From the NCBI GenBank assembly GCA_023430065.1, contig JAEZCG010000068.1, positions 1-26,201 of the forward strand: a stretch of 26,201 nucleotides of DNA. Reading direction: 5' to 3'. Within the stretch, counting starts at the first letter, position 1; every line of letters begins with the position of its first letter. Position numbers and translations under genes: made by a program. Positions 1 to 6,993 of the stretch are shown in pieces. Source of the DNA: Pseudomonadota bacterium (GTDB taxonomy: Bacteria; Pseudomonadota; Gammaproteobacteria; Burkholderiales; SHXO01). The notes under the pieces are model-generated. The model saw only the letters and a list, made by a program, of their open reading frames with translations, was not told the DNA's origin and did no database searches.

Positions 1-1371
1 GCGCAGTTTCTCGGAAAGCGCCCGGGCGGTGTCGAGATGACAGCCGGGCAAGCCGATGAGGAACTCGTCGTCTCCGCATCTTCCGACGATGTCGGATTGT
101 CTGGTCGCCGCCCGCAACGTCTCTCCGATGGCCTGTAGCAATCGGTTGCCGGCGGAGTTGCTGTGCTCGATGGGCTTGATCATCTCGACGCTTAGCGCGA
201 TGCAGCTCAGCGGACGCCGGTTGCGCACTGCGTCAAGTCGCGCCTGCGTCATCCGCTCGAAGAACGCTGCGCGCGACAAGCACCCCGTCAGGAGGTCGTG
301 ACGCTCACTCTGCCTCGCCTCCCGGCAGGCGCTCAATTCAGCCTGCACCTGGCGATCTCGCTCCGCCGCAGCCAACCTTTCGGTGCAGTCGTCGAGAGTG
401 ACGATACAGCCCTGAACCGTGGCGTCGTGCGCGAGGATCGGCGTGCAGCGGATGGCGAGGGGGGAGATCCCGCGTTGCGGCGGGACGAAGTCGAGCGCCT
501 CCACGGACCATGGGTGTGATGTGGCCATCGCCCGGCTCCATGGATGTCTGTCAGGGCCCGTGGACAGCGCATCGGCGATCCAGCCGATGGCGGACAGCTC
601 GATGCCGTGGAGTGCGTCCGGTGTCGTGCAGGCGAGGGCGGCGAATGCGTCGTTGGCCAGTTCGATGTGCCCGCGTCTGTCGAGGATGACGGCGGCCTCC
701 TGCACGTGATTGAAGGCTGCCATCAGTGCGGCCATGTCGGTACGCGGTCTGTAATGGGCGACATCGGCGGCAGCCGATGGGAGGACCAGGCGGCGTAGAC
801 GGCGAGGGCTGAAGCGGCCATACGGCGTGAGAGTCGCCTGCCGGCGTCTCATCAGGAAAAGAACCGAAAGAAGGGCGGTCATCGCGACCAGTAACGCCGA
901 TGGACTCTCGTGGAAGGCAGGCTCCCGCTGCAACCGGACCTCGCTCATGGACCCCGCTCGGACACTGGTCGCGGCACTGGCTCGCGCGAATGCCGAGTCC
1001 TGCTGTGCAAAGACGTCCTGCTGTGCAATGACGTCCTGCGGTGCCATGACGTAAGGCTGCGTGGGTGCGTAAGACACGATGCGAGCAACCGCCGGGGCAC
1101 GGCGGTGCACGGGCCGGGTCGATTCGGTGCGCTCCCGAGTCGCGGTGACCGCCTGATCGCAATCCTGCCCAACGCCCGTCTTGATTTCGGCGCCGGACAA
1201 GCCGGTTAAGATGCGCGCGCCACCCCGATCAGAAAGCGACGGACATTGTTCCACCTGCGTATGCGTCGCCGCGGCTGCACCGGCGTCGGAAACGCACAGC
1301 CAAGCTGCGGTCGAGAGGCTCAGAACAGCGCTGGCGGTGGCCAGCGGGCGGCGAAGCGTAGGCTCGGTCAC
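1..1371 (-). CDS. Membrane PAS-GGDEF signalling protein (C-terminus outside window)
   Basis: This is probably a sensor of the diguanylate cyclase family, which makes cyclic di-GMP from GTP. The 457 residues in the window run, from the N-terminus: a signal-like segment (about 1-37, two Arg then a hydrophobic Ala-rich stretch), a periplasmic region to about 155, a membrane helix (about 158-174, then Arg-Arg-Arg), a PAS-like domain (about 218-330), a charged linker (about 338-357) and the start of a GGDEF domain (DLLTGCLSRAAF from about 358). The signature is GDDEF at 433-437, so the second Gly is Asp. That may weaken or abolish activity, so this could be a degenerate cyclase or a c-di-GMP receptor. 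GTG at 1371 is the only usable start between an in-frame TGA 18 bases upstream and the signal segment. No clear Shine-Dalgarno is seen. The reading frame is certain; enzymatic activity is not. Confidence 0.85.
   Translation of the reverse strand, partial: MTEPTLRRPLATASAVLSLSTAAWLCVSDAGAAAATHTQVEQCPSLSDRGGARILTGLSGAEIKTGVGQDCDQAVTATRERTESTRPVHRRAPAVARIVSYAPTQPYVMAPQDVIAQQDVFAQQDSAFARASAATSVRAGSMSEVRLQREPAFHESPSALLVAMTALLSVLFLMRRRQATLTPYGRFSPRRLRRLVLPSAAADVAHYRPRTDMAALMAAFNHVQEAAVILDRRGHIELANDAFAALACTTPDALHGIELSAIGWIADALSTGPDRHPWSRAMATSHPWSVEALDFVPPQRGISPLAIRCTPILAHDATVQGCIVTLDDCTERLAAAERDRQVQAELSACREARQSERHDLLTGCLSRAAFFERMTQARLDAVRNRRPLSCIALSVEMIKPIEHSNSAGNRLLQAIGETLRAATRQSDIVGRCGDDEFLIGLPGCHLDTARALSEKLR
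995..1053. repeat. Three-copy 18-bp tandem repeat in the PAS-GGDEF gene
   Basis: Units at about 995-1011 (17 bases, first copy slightly degenerate), 1012-1029 and 1030-1047 share the core GACGTCCTGCTGTGCAAT, followed by a partial GACGTA. The unit is in frame and encodes repeated AQQDV-like peptides in the periplasmic region of the PAS-GGDEF protein. It looks like a small in-frame expansion. Confidence 0.8.
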
Positions 1372-1648
1372 GGCGCGGCATTCCGTTCATGCATGCGCGG
1401 GATGGCAGCAATGCAAATGCCGAGTGCTTGCCGTTGCGCTTGCGGGCGATGCGCCAGTGTACTCCAGAGGCCGGTTCCACTACATGCGCTTCCGGCCTGA
1501 TTCATCGTACGCGCGATTCGGACATCGAGATCTCTGCACAGAGTGCTTTGCAGGGCTCGGACGCAGAGGCGCTGCCGGAGTCTCCGTCTGTGGCTGCATG
1601 GAACCGCCATGCCGTAATCCATCGGCATCCTTGCGCCCAAAGGCGTGA
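1372..1648. other. Intergenic stretch with no recognisable gene
   Basis: Between the start of the PAS-GGDEF gene and the short-chain dehydrogenase relic I see no family match, no tRNA and no clear promoter or terminator. The open frames here, for example 1389-1763 on plus, have no recognisable domain and an Arg/Ser/Ala-rich composition typical of out-of-frame GC-rich DNA. It may be decayed sequence belonging to the adjacent relic. Confidence 0.5.
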
Positions 1649-1792
1649 TGCTCAGGCGATGAAAGCCGCGTTGCGCCGGGCCGCCTTGCCAAGCATGAGG
1701 AGATCGCGAACGTGTATGTCTTTCTTGCCTCGGATGAAGCGCGCTACATCAACGACGCGGTGATCGAGGTCGGTGGCGGGGCGAGCATCTAG
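1649..1792 (+). pseudogene. 3' relic of a short-chain dehydrogenase/reductase
   Basis: The frame following an in-frame TGA at 1646-1648 encodes about 47 residues ending in a typical C-terminus of classical short-chain dehydrogenases: GRLAKHEEIANVYVFLASDE, then RYINDAVIEVGGG, then a TAG stop at 1790-1792. Family members usually read GRxGxPEEIA...FLASDxASYxxGxxxxVDGG. The Rossmann glycine motif and the YxxxK active site are absent upstream, and there is no start codon. This is therefore a broken gene and not a small protein. Its stop overlaps the mtnA stop on the other strand in a shared CTAG. The C-terminal motif match is strong; how the rest was lost is unknown. Confidence 0.7.
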
Positions 1793-2838
1793 CCGCCCAG
1801 CAGGCGCCGGATTCCGCGTTCGTTCACGGGCGCCAGGACGCCGTGTTCGGTGATGAGTGCGCTGATCAATTCTGCCGGCGTCACGTCGAAGACGGGATTG
1901 CGCACGGCAATCCCGGCCGGCGCCCAGCGCGTCGCGCCAAACCCGGTGACTTCCTCACCATCGCGCTCCTCGATTGGGATGTGCCGTCCGGACGGCAGCG
2001 TGAGATCGACGGTGGACACCGGCGCCGCCACGTAGAACGGAATCGCATGCCGGTGCGCAAGCACCGCGAGCGGGTAGGTGCCGATCTTGTTCGCGGTGTC
2101 GCCATTGGCGACGATGCGGTCTGCCCCCACGATCACCGCGTCGATCTCGCCCCGGGCGATCAGGTGACCGGCGGCGACGTCCGCGATCAGGGTGACGTCG
2201 ATGCCGTCTCGCTGCAGTTCCCACGCGGTGAGGCGCGCGCCCTGCAGGAACGGCCGGGTCTCGTCGGCGAACACGCGCACCCGTTTGCCCGCATTCACTG
2301 CGGACCGGATCACGCCCAGCGCCGTCCCGTGGCCGGCCGTGGCGAGGGCACCGGCATTGCAGTGGGTCAGAACCCGCGCCCCATCGGGAATCAGCGCCGC
2401 ACCCAGTTCCCCCATGCGCCGGTTCGATGCAACGTCCTCGTCGGCGATCGCGTGCGCTTCGTCGAGCAGCCGGCGTGCCACTTGTGCCGGATCGGATCCC
2501 GACGATGCAGCCAGGACCATGCGCATGCGGGCCAATGCCCCTGCAAGATTGACCGCGGTCGGCCGGCTCGCGGCGAGCTGTTCGATGGTCTCGTTCAACG
2601 CCTCGGTGCAGCCACGCGTCTGCGTATCGGCCAACCGGCGGGCGTCCAGGGCGACACCGTAGGCGGCTGCGCAGCCGATCGCCGGTGCACCGCGGACCAC
2701 CATGTCGCGGATCGCGGCGGCCACCTCGCCCGCGCTCGAGCACGCGACGTAGCGTGTCTGCATCGGCAGCACGCGCTGGTCGATCAACTGCAGACGCTCG
2801 CCATCCCACCGCAGTGTCGCGACCTGGCTTGCGCTCAC
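1789..2838 (-). CDS. mtnA: S-methyl-5-thioribose-1-phosphate isomerase
   Basis: This cytoplasmic aldose-ketose isomerase converts 5-methylthioribose-1-phosphate to 5-methylthioribulose-1-phosphate in methionine salvage. The family also accepts 5-deoxyribose-1-phosphate. The 349 residues match the usual length. Visible signatures are RGAPAIG near 49-55, HCNAGALATAGHG at 159-171 with the catalytic Cys at 160, and GADRIVANGDTANKIGTY at 238-255 with the catalytic Asp at 240. Both catalytic positions fall where the characterised Bacillus enzyme has them. The start is GTG at 2838, overlapping the TGA of the upstream aldolase (GTGA), which suggests translational coupling. A longer frame to 3042 only reads through the aldolase and has no family similarity. 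No terminator is visible downstream. Confidence 0.95.
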   Translation of the reverse strand: MSASQVATLRWDGERLQLIDQRVLPMQTRYVACSSAGEVAAAIRDMVVRGAPAIGCAAAYGVALDARRLADTQTRGCTEALNETIEQLAASRPTAVNLAGALARMRMVLAASSGSDPAQVARRLLDEAHAIADEDVASNRRMGELGAALIPDGARVLTHCNAGALATAGHGTALGVIRSAVNAGKRVRVFADETRPFLQGARLTAWELQRDGIDVTLIADVAAGHLIARGEIDAVIVGADRIVANGDTANKIGTYPLAVLAHRHAIPFYVAAPVSTVDLTLPSGRHIPIEERDGEEVTGFGATRWAPAGIAVRNPVFDVTPAELISALITEHGVLAPVNERGIRRLLGG

Positions 2839-4370
2839 GCCGCCTCCGGTACCGTCTGCACGATGGCAAGACCGAGCGTGGTGCATCGTTCCCGGAAGGA
2901 GGGCGTCGCCCTCGCGTCCCCGAGCACGACGACGCGACCGCCGTCCGGCGCGGCAGCGAGCACCGGCGCCGCTGCATCGAGCAGCGCAGGATCCGCTTCG
3001 TCCGTGACCAGGAGATCGATCGCGCCGAACTGGCGCATGCATCCCCGTACCGCGTCGACTGGGGCGAGGACGTCGCTGCGGTACACCGCCGCGCCCCTTC
3101 GTATGCAGTCGGCTTCCAGGCCGCCATCATCGCGTCCCATGCGCATCAACACGGACTGCCCCAGCAAGGGCCTGGAGGCTCTTCCCACGATGCGCACGCG
3201 CCGCTCCGCCGAGCCGTATTGAATCTCGGCCTCGATGTTTTCGGATACGGGCAGTCCTGCATAGCGATCGTGCGCGGCGGCGCGCGTCTTGATCTCCCGA
3301 TCCTGCCGGGCGACATCCTGTGCCATGCGTAAATGTTCCGGGTCGACGGCGGCCACCCAGGCGCCCAGTTCCGGATCCAGCAGCACGCGAGGGGCAAAAT
3401 CGAAGCCGGACACCTCCTCGCCTATGTCCGGATGCGTGGCATGCACCGCCTGCGCGTAGCGGTGCGCGAATGCGTCGAGGTCCGTGCCGACCAGGGCTCG
3501 CGCACGCAAGAAAACGGCATGCTGCGGTGTGGCGGGTCCCTCGCTGCACAGCGCCAGGAGGTCGGGGCGTCGGGCGAATGAACGCCAGTACGGATCGTCG
3601 AGAGCGGCGAGCAGCATCGGATGGCCCGCAACCCGGCACAGGTGCGCGCGCAGCCGTGCGATACGCAATGGGTCCCACGAAAAGGGGTGCGGGTCCTCGG
3701 GCAGATCCCACGCGTTGCGTGCGCGCAGGTAGTCCTCGGCACGGGTGACCAGCGCCAGCATGTTCTCGTAGCTCTCGCGTGGATCGCGCCCGAAGGCAAC
3801 CACGCCATGATGGAGCAGGATCAGCCCGATGGTGCGGCGCGTGGCGTGCTGCCGATACACCGCGTCGCAGGCCTTGGCCAGCGCGAAGCCCGATGGATGG
3901 AACGGCACCAGAGGCGCGAGATCGCCGAACACGTGCGCCGCGATGCGCGCGCCGGCGCGCGTGTCGACCACGGCGAGCACGGCGTCCGCATGCGTGTGTT
4001 CGACGAACGGCCACGGCAGCAGCGCATGCATGAGCGTTTCGATCGACGCCCCGGGACCGGGGCGAACCGTCCGCTCCCCGAGGGCAGTGCGCAATGCATG
4101 GTTGTCCAGTTCGCCGCCCGAGGCGAGGGCGGCCGCCGCAGCCAGATCGACCGCGGCGAAATCCTCTTCGCCCGCCTGGGCGAGATCGCGGCCGCTGCCT
4201 TTGACGTACAGGACACCGTCACGCTTCATCGACGTGTTGCCGCCCCCGTGCAGGACCAGGCTCTGCTCCGCCCCGAGCAGCCGCGAGGTGTATGCGCGGG
4301 CGGCGAGTGCGGGGTTGCGGGACTGCGCGGCGAGGTGCGTGGCCTCGGCATGGTTCCAGCGCGAACGCAT
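2835..4370 (-). CDS. Class II aldolase/adducin-family protein, probable methylthio- or deoxy-ribulose-1-phosphate aldolase
   Basis: The 511-residue protein begins MRSRWNHAEA, as do the large class II aldolases often annotated as bifunctional aldolase/dehydrogenases. Visible motifs are LVLHGGGNTSMK (38-49), IETLMHA with Glu111, the zinc ligands EHTHADA (His125, His127) and LLHHG (His188). The family cleaves ketose-1-phosphates to dihydroxyacetone phosphate and an aldehyde. The C-terminal third lacks the full dehydrogenase domain that makes many relatives about 650-700 residues long; only a short, possibly Rossmann-like tail remains. Direct coupling to mtnA suggests it cleaves 5-methylthioribulose- or 5-deoxyribulose-1-phosphate (DHAP-shunt type). 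That substrate is inferred from context. The start at ATG 4370 agrees with the family N-terminus; the frame open to 4814 reads antisense through the acetyltransferase gene. Confidence 0.85.
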   Translation of the reverse strand: MRSRWNHAEATHLAAQSRNPALAARAYTSRLLGAEQSLVLHGGGNTSMKRDGVLYVKGSGRDLAQAGEEDFAAVDLAAAAALASGGELDNHALRTALGERTVRPGPGASIETLMHALLPWPFVEHTHADAVLAVVDTRAGARIAAHVFGDLAPLVPFHPSGFALAKACDAVYRQHATRRTIGLILLHHGVVAFGRDPRESYENMLALVTRAEDYLRARNAWDLPEDPHPFSWDPLRIARLRAHLCRVAGHPMLLAALDDPYWRSFARRPDLLALCSEGPATPQHAVFLRARALVGTDLDAFAHRYAQAVHATHPDIGEEVSGFDFAPRVLLDPELGAWVAAVDPEHLRMAQDVARQDREIKTRAAAHDRYAGLPVSENIEAEIQYGSAERRVRIVGRASRPLLGQSVLMRMGRDDGGLEADCIRRGAAVYRSDVLAPVDAVRGCMRQFGAIDLLVTDEADPALLDAAAPVLAAAPDGGRVVVLGDARATPSFRERCTTLGLAIVQTVPEAA

Positions 4371-4395
4371 GAGGGGCTCAGGGAAGGAGGACGCA

Positions 4396-4409
4396 CCGAT
4401 TATAATCGG
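4396..4409. promoter_or_regulatory. Palindromic divergent promoter core between aldolase and GNAT genes
   Basis: CCGATTATAATCGG is a perfect 14-bp palindrome. It gives a consensus TATAAT on plus (4401-4406) and another on minus (4404-4399). The plus -10 lies seven bases before the acetyltransferase ATG, and the minus -10 about 29 bases before the aldolase ATG. No good -35 hexamer is seen on either side. Confidence 0.65.
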
Positions 4410-4412
4410 CGC

Positions 4413-4838
4413 ATGCCAGCGTTCAGACTGCGTCACGCCGACTGGACGCGCGACCGCTACGCCCTGCGGTCGGTGCGCCTGGCGGTGTTCGTGCAGGAGC
4501 AGGGCGTGCCGGAGGAACTCGAATGGGACGAGTTCGATGCCGCCAGCGAGCATGTACTCGCCGAGGATGCGGCAGGCGATCCGATCGGCACCGGCAGGTT
4601 GCTCCCCGATGGGCACATCGGCCGCATGGCGGTGCTTGCCGGCTGGCGCGGAAAGGGCGTCGGCGACGCAATGCTGTCCTGGCTCGTCGAACAGGCCCGC
4701 CGCCGCGACATGCATGAACTGCTGCTGCATGCCCAGACGCATGCTGCGCCGTTCTATGCGCGACACGGGTTCGTGCGCGTCGGGGAACCGTTCATGGAGG
4801 CAGGCATCCCGCACTGCCTCATGCGCCGCAACCTCTAG
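4413..4838 (+). CDS. GNAT-family N-acetyltransferase
   Basis: The 141-residue protein has the GNAT fold signature: VRLAVFVQEQGVPEELEWDE near 21-40, an acceptor-side strand, then the acetyl-CoA loop RMAVLAGWRGKGVGDAML (71-88, with R79-G-K-G-V-G84), and a C-terminal AAPFYARHGFVRVG motif. The FVQEQGVPEE segment resembles ElaA/YjcF-type acetyltransferases, whose substrates are mostly unknown, so none is assigned. The start is ATG 4413, which matches family N-termini. It has no Shine-Dalgarno at a usable distance and sits seven bases after a perfect -10, so the mRNA may be leaderless. It converges on the TANGO2-family gene with three bases between the stop codons. Confidence 0.9.
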   Translation: MPAFRLRHADWTRDRYALRSVRLAVFVQEQGVPEELEWDEFDAASEHVLAEDAAGDPIGTGRLLPDGHIGRMAVLAGWRGKGVGDAMLSWLVEQARRRDMHELLLHAQTHAAPFYARHGFVRVGEPFMEAGIPHCLMRRNL

Positions 4839-4841
4839 CGG

Positions 4842-5603
4842 CTACGCCTCCACCACGAAGCGGCGCGTCTCCAGTGTCTGGCCGTCGGCGCCGAATCCCG
4901 TTTCCCGGAATAGCGTGCTTCCATCGTGGGCGCGCAGAATGAGCGTCGAGGCCCGCGTGCCGTACCCGGCGGTGCGGATGAAGGCGCTGGACAGGACGCG
5001 TTCCCACTCGAGCGGCACGCCCGTGCTCGGCAAGTCCTCGTCCGGCGCGCGCGCATCGTCCGCCAGGAGGTGCGCGAGCCCCGCTTCCAGGGTATCCGCT
5101 GACGCGTGCGCCAGCGTGCTCATCGCCTGCTTGGCCCGCTCGACCTTGGGCCAGGGAGTGTCGAGCAGGTGATTGGATACGCCGTACACGCCTGTCCCCA
5201 GCACCGTGATCCGGTCGCTGCGATTGGAGTAGTGCAGCAGCCGGGTGCCGCTGCCTACGATCAGATTGAAGCCATCGTAGTGCGCGCGTTCGGCCGCCAC
5301 GTCTTCCAGGTAGGCCTCGGGCGACGCGTCGCCGGCGAGGAAATCCCGAACCAGCCAGCCGCGGGACTTGCGGCCGGCACGCCGGCCGCCATCGCGAACA
5401 TTGGTGACCGCGGCGAATCGCCCTGCAGGGGTGATCCCCATCCAGGTGCCGCCGTGCTCCTGATCTCGTCCGCCGAGGACCTGGGGCAGATCCGGCCAGT
5501 AAGCGGCCGGCGCACTGGCACGCGCGAAGTACTCGTCGCGATTGGCGGCGATCATGAGCGGGTAGTCCGCGCGCAGGTCGATGGCGACGACGATCAGGCA
5601 CAT
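4842..5603 (-). CDS. TANGO2 / NRDE-family protein
   Basis: The 253-residue protein begins MCLIVVAIDLRADYPLMIAA and continues with the family's defining NRDE motif at residues 21-24. Further family features are GGTWMGI, a TNVRDGG segment, a GVSNHLLDTPWPKV segment and a C-terminal RASTLIL stretch. Human TANGO2 and bacterial relatives have been linked to lipid or heme handling, but the biochemical role of the bacterial protein is unsettled. The N-terminal MCL, with Cys2 as in the Ntn-hydrolase-like fold, supports ATG 5603 over longer frames. The start overlaps the end of the DUF4936 gene by 10 bases, placing it last in a ygfZ-DUF4936-TANGO2 unit. Confidence 0.9.
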   Translation of the reverse strand: MCLIVVAIDLRADYPLMIAANRDEYFARASAPAAYWPDLPQVLGGRDQEHGGTWMGITPAGRFAAVTNVRDGGRRAGRKSRGWLVRDFLAGDASPEAYLEDVAAERAHYDGFNLIVGSGTRLLHYSNRSDRITVLGTGVYGVSNHLLDTPWPKVERAKQAMSTLAHASADTLEAGLAHLLADDARAPDEDLPSTGVPLEWERVLSSAFIRTAGYGTRASTLILRAHDGSTLFRETGFGADGQTLETRRFVVEA

Positions 5604-5887
5604 GCGCCCGGCGCCAGGAAACATTCGAGTGTGCGTGCCTGCCCGTGGACGAGGAATCGGGTCGCACCGGCGCGCGTCACCGCCTGGGCCAGCGTGCGCT
5701 CGAATCCGGTCGCGTCGGGTACCGGGTCGTAGACCTCCATCCACAGCGTCGGCTCACCACGCTTGCACAGCAGGCGGCCCGCGACCCCGGTCTCGGCGTG
5801 GATCGCCGCCAGCATGCTCTCGATGACGCGGCGCGCCTCGCCCGCCAGCGCCGGCTGCACCCGATAGTAGACGTAGACGCTGTGCAC
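5594..5887 (-). CDS. DUF4936 family protein
   Basis: This is a small protein of 97 residues (MHSVYVYYRVQPALAGEARR...). It is short and soluble, with an alpha/beta pattern resembling ferredoxin-like folds, and has no signal peptide or membrane helix. Sequence and position match the DUF4936 family, which lies beside ygfZ in betaproteobacteria and has no known function. Its start is four bases after the ygfZ stop and its end overlaps the next gene by 10 bases, so it is very probably co-translated with both neighbours. Confidence 0.8.
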   Translation of the reverse strand: MHSVYVYYRVQPALAGEARRVIESMLAAIHAETGVAGRLLCKRGEPTLWMEVYDPVPDATGFERTLAQAVTRAGATRFLVHGQARTLECFLAPGACA

Positions 5888-5891
5888 GCGC

Positions 5892-6902
5892 TTAGCCGAT
5901 CACCGTCAGCGTCGCGTTTGCACCGGCCGCATGCAGGCCGGGCTCGTCGAGCGAATCTGTCTGGACCACCGCCAAGGCATCCCATCCGCCCCCGGGCGCG
6001 GGCGCGGCGTCCACCAGCGTACCTGCAGCGCTGCCGTCCGCACGCAGGATGTCCTGACCCGGCAGCAGAGGGCCATCGGGGGCGTGCAGCACGACCAGAC
6101 GGCGCTTGACCTGCCCCCGGTACTGCGCGCGCGCGACGATCTCCTGGCCGGGATAGCAGCCCTTGTCGAAGCTGATCGCGCCGAGCTGCTCGAGACCGAG
6201 CATCTGCGGCACGAAGCGCTCCTGCAGCACCCGACCCAGCCGCGGGATGCGCGCCTGCAGCAGGTGCCAGTGCCAGGCGCGTTCGGACGCCGGTACGCAG
6301 CGCTGTGCGCACTCGTCCCACAGCGTGAGCGCCTGCGCGATGGGCACCGCCAGGAGGAACAGGCTGGCGTGCAGCCGACAGCACGTCTCCGCGTGCCGGC
6401 CGACTGTCCGGCCCAGATCGCCGTGCGGCGCCGCGCCCGTCACCGCTGTCACGGCGGAAGCGGCCTCAGGGCCGCCCACACCCAGCAGCACGTGCTGCGC
6501 CGTCACGTCCTCGAGTTCTACGCGCGCGCGCAGCACGTAGCGACGCAATCGGGCGACCACCGGCTCCGCGATGTCCCCGGGGATCGCGAGCAGGAAGCCG
6601 TGCGCCGTCTTCCATGCCAATGGAATTGCCAGCACCCGCCCCTGCGGAGTACAGTAGCTCGTCCACTGTGCGTTGTCGGGGCCGAGCAGGCCGATGTCGT
6701 TGCTGAACTGGCCCTGCAGGAATGCGGGGGCATCGGCGCCATGCACGTGCACGAGCGACTCGTCGCGCAGGGCATGGAGCGTCGCACCGTGCATGAGGGC
6801 GGCGCGCTCGGTGGATTCGCCCGCGTGCGTGGCAGGGCCGTGCAGGCCCAGCGCGTCGAGACGATCGGCGAGCGGATGAGCGGGATCGATGGCGAGCGTC
6901 AT
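5892..6902 (-). CDS. ygfZ: tRNA-modifying protein YgfZ (folate-binding, Fe-S cluster maintenance)
   Basis: YgfZ is a folate-dependent cytoplasmic protein related to the glycine-cleavage T-protein (GcvT). It supports the assembly or repair of some iron-sulfur enzymes, including MiaB. The 336 residues are the usual length. The defining motif KGCYPGQEIVAR is at 247-258 with the conserved Cys at 249. The N-terminal segment VHVHGADAPAFLQGQFSNDI (51-70) is also typical. ATG 6902 follows a minus-strand TATAAT at 6955-6950 with a leader of about 40 bases. It is first in a three-gene unit with DUF4936 and the TANGO2-family gene. Confidence 0.95.
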   Translation of the reverse strand: MTLAIDPAHPLADRLDALGLHGPATHAGESTERAALMHGATLHALRDESLVHVHGADAPAFLQGQFSNDIGLLGPDNAQWTSYCTPQGRVLAIPLAWKTAHGFLLAIPGDIAEPVVARLRRYVLRARVELEDVTAQHVLLGVGGPEAASAVTAVTGAAPHGDLGRTVGRHAETCCRLHASLFLLAVPIAQALTLWDECAQRCVPASERAWHWHLLQARIPRLGRVLQERFVPQMLGLEQLGAISFDKGCYPGQEIVARAQYRGQVKRRLVVLHAPDGPLLPGQDILRADGSAAGTLVDAAPAPGGGWDALAVVQTDSLDEPGLHAAGANATLTVIG

Positions 6903-6949
6903 GGCGAGCGAGGATTCGACGGCCGGCGGGAGGGCGGCCGACAGCAGCG

Positions 6950-6957
6950 ATTATAGT
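6950..6957. promoter_or_regulatory. Overlapping divergent -10 elements for ygfZ and ygfX-like gene
   Basis: ATTATAGT reads as TATAAT on minus (6955-6950) towards ygfZ and as TATAGT on plus (6952-6957) towards the ygfX-like gene. Predicted leaders are about 40 and 30 bases. It shares the core CGATTATA with the symmetric promoter at 4396-4409. -35 elements are not recognisable. Confidence 0.55.
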
Positions 6958-6993
6958 GAAGCGCGCCGGTCGGGCGTGCCCACCGTCCTTGCC

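Noticed and set aside
1843..3222. A 459-residue plus-strand frame opposite mtnA
   Set aside because: Its composition (Arg, His, Gly, Pro-rich) and lack of any domain mark it as a shadow of mtnA, whose catalytic motifs are intact on minus.
4384..4390. AAGGAGG as the ribosome site of the GNAT gene
   Set aside because: It is 22 bases before the ATG, upstream of the -10 element, and no in-frame start lies at a suitable distance.
2835..4814. A 659-residue frame containing the aldolase plus 148 more N-terminal residues
   Set aside because: The extra part is antisense to the GNAT gene and crosses the divergent promoter; aldolase homology begins at the Met at 4370.
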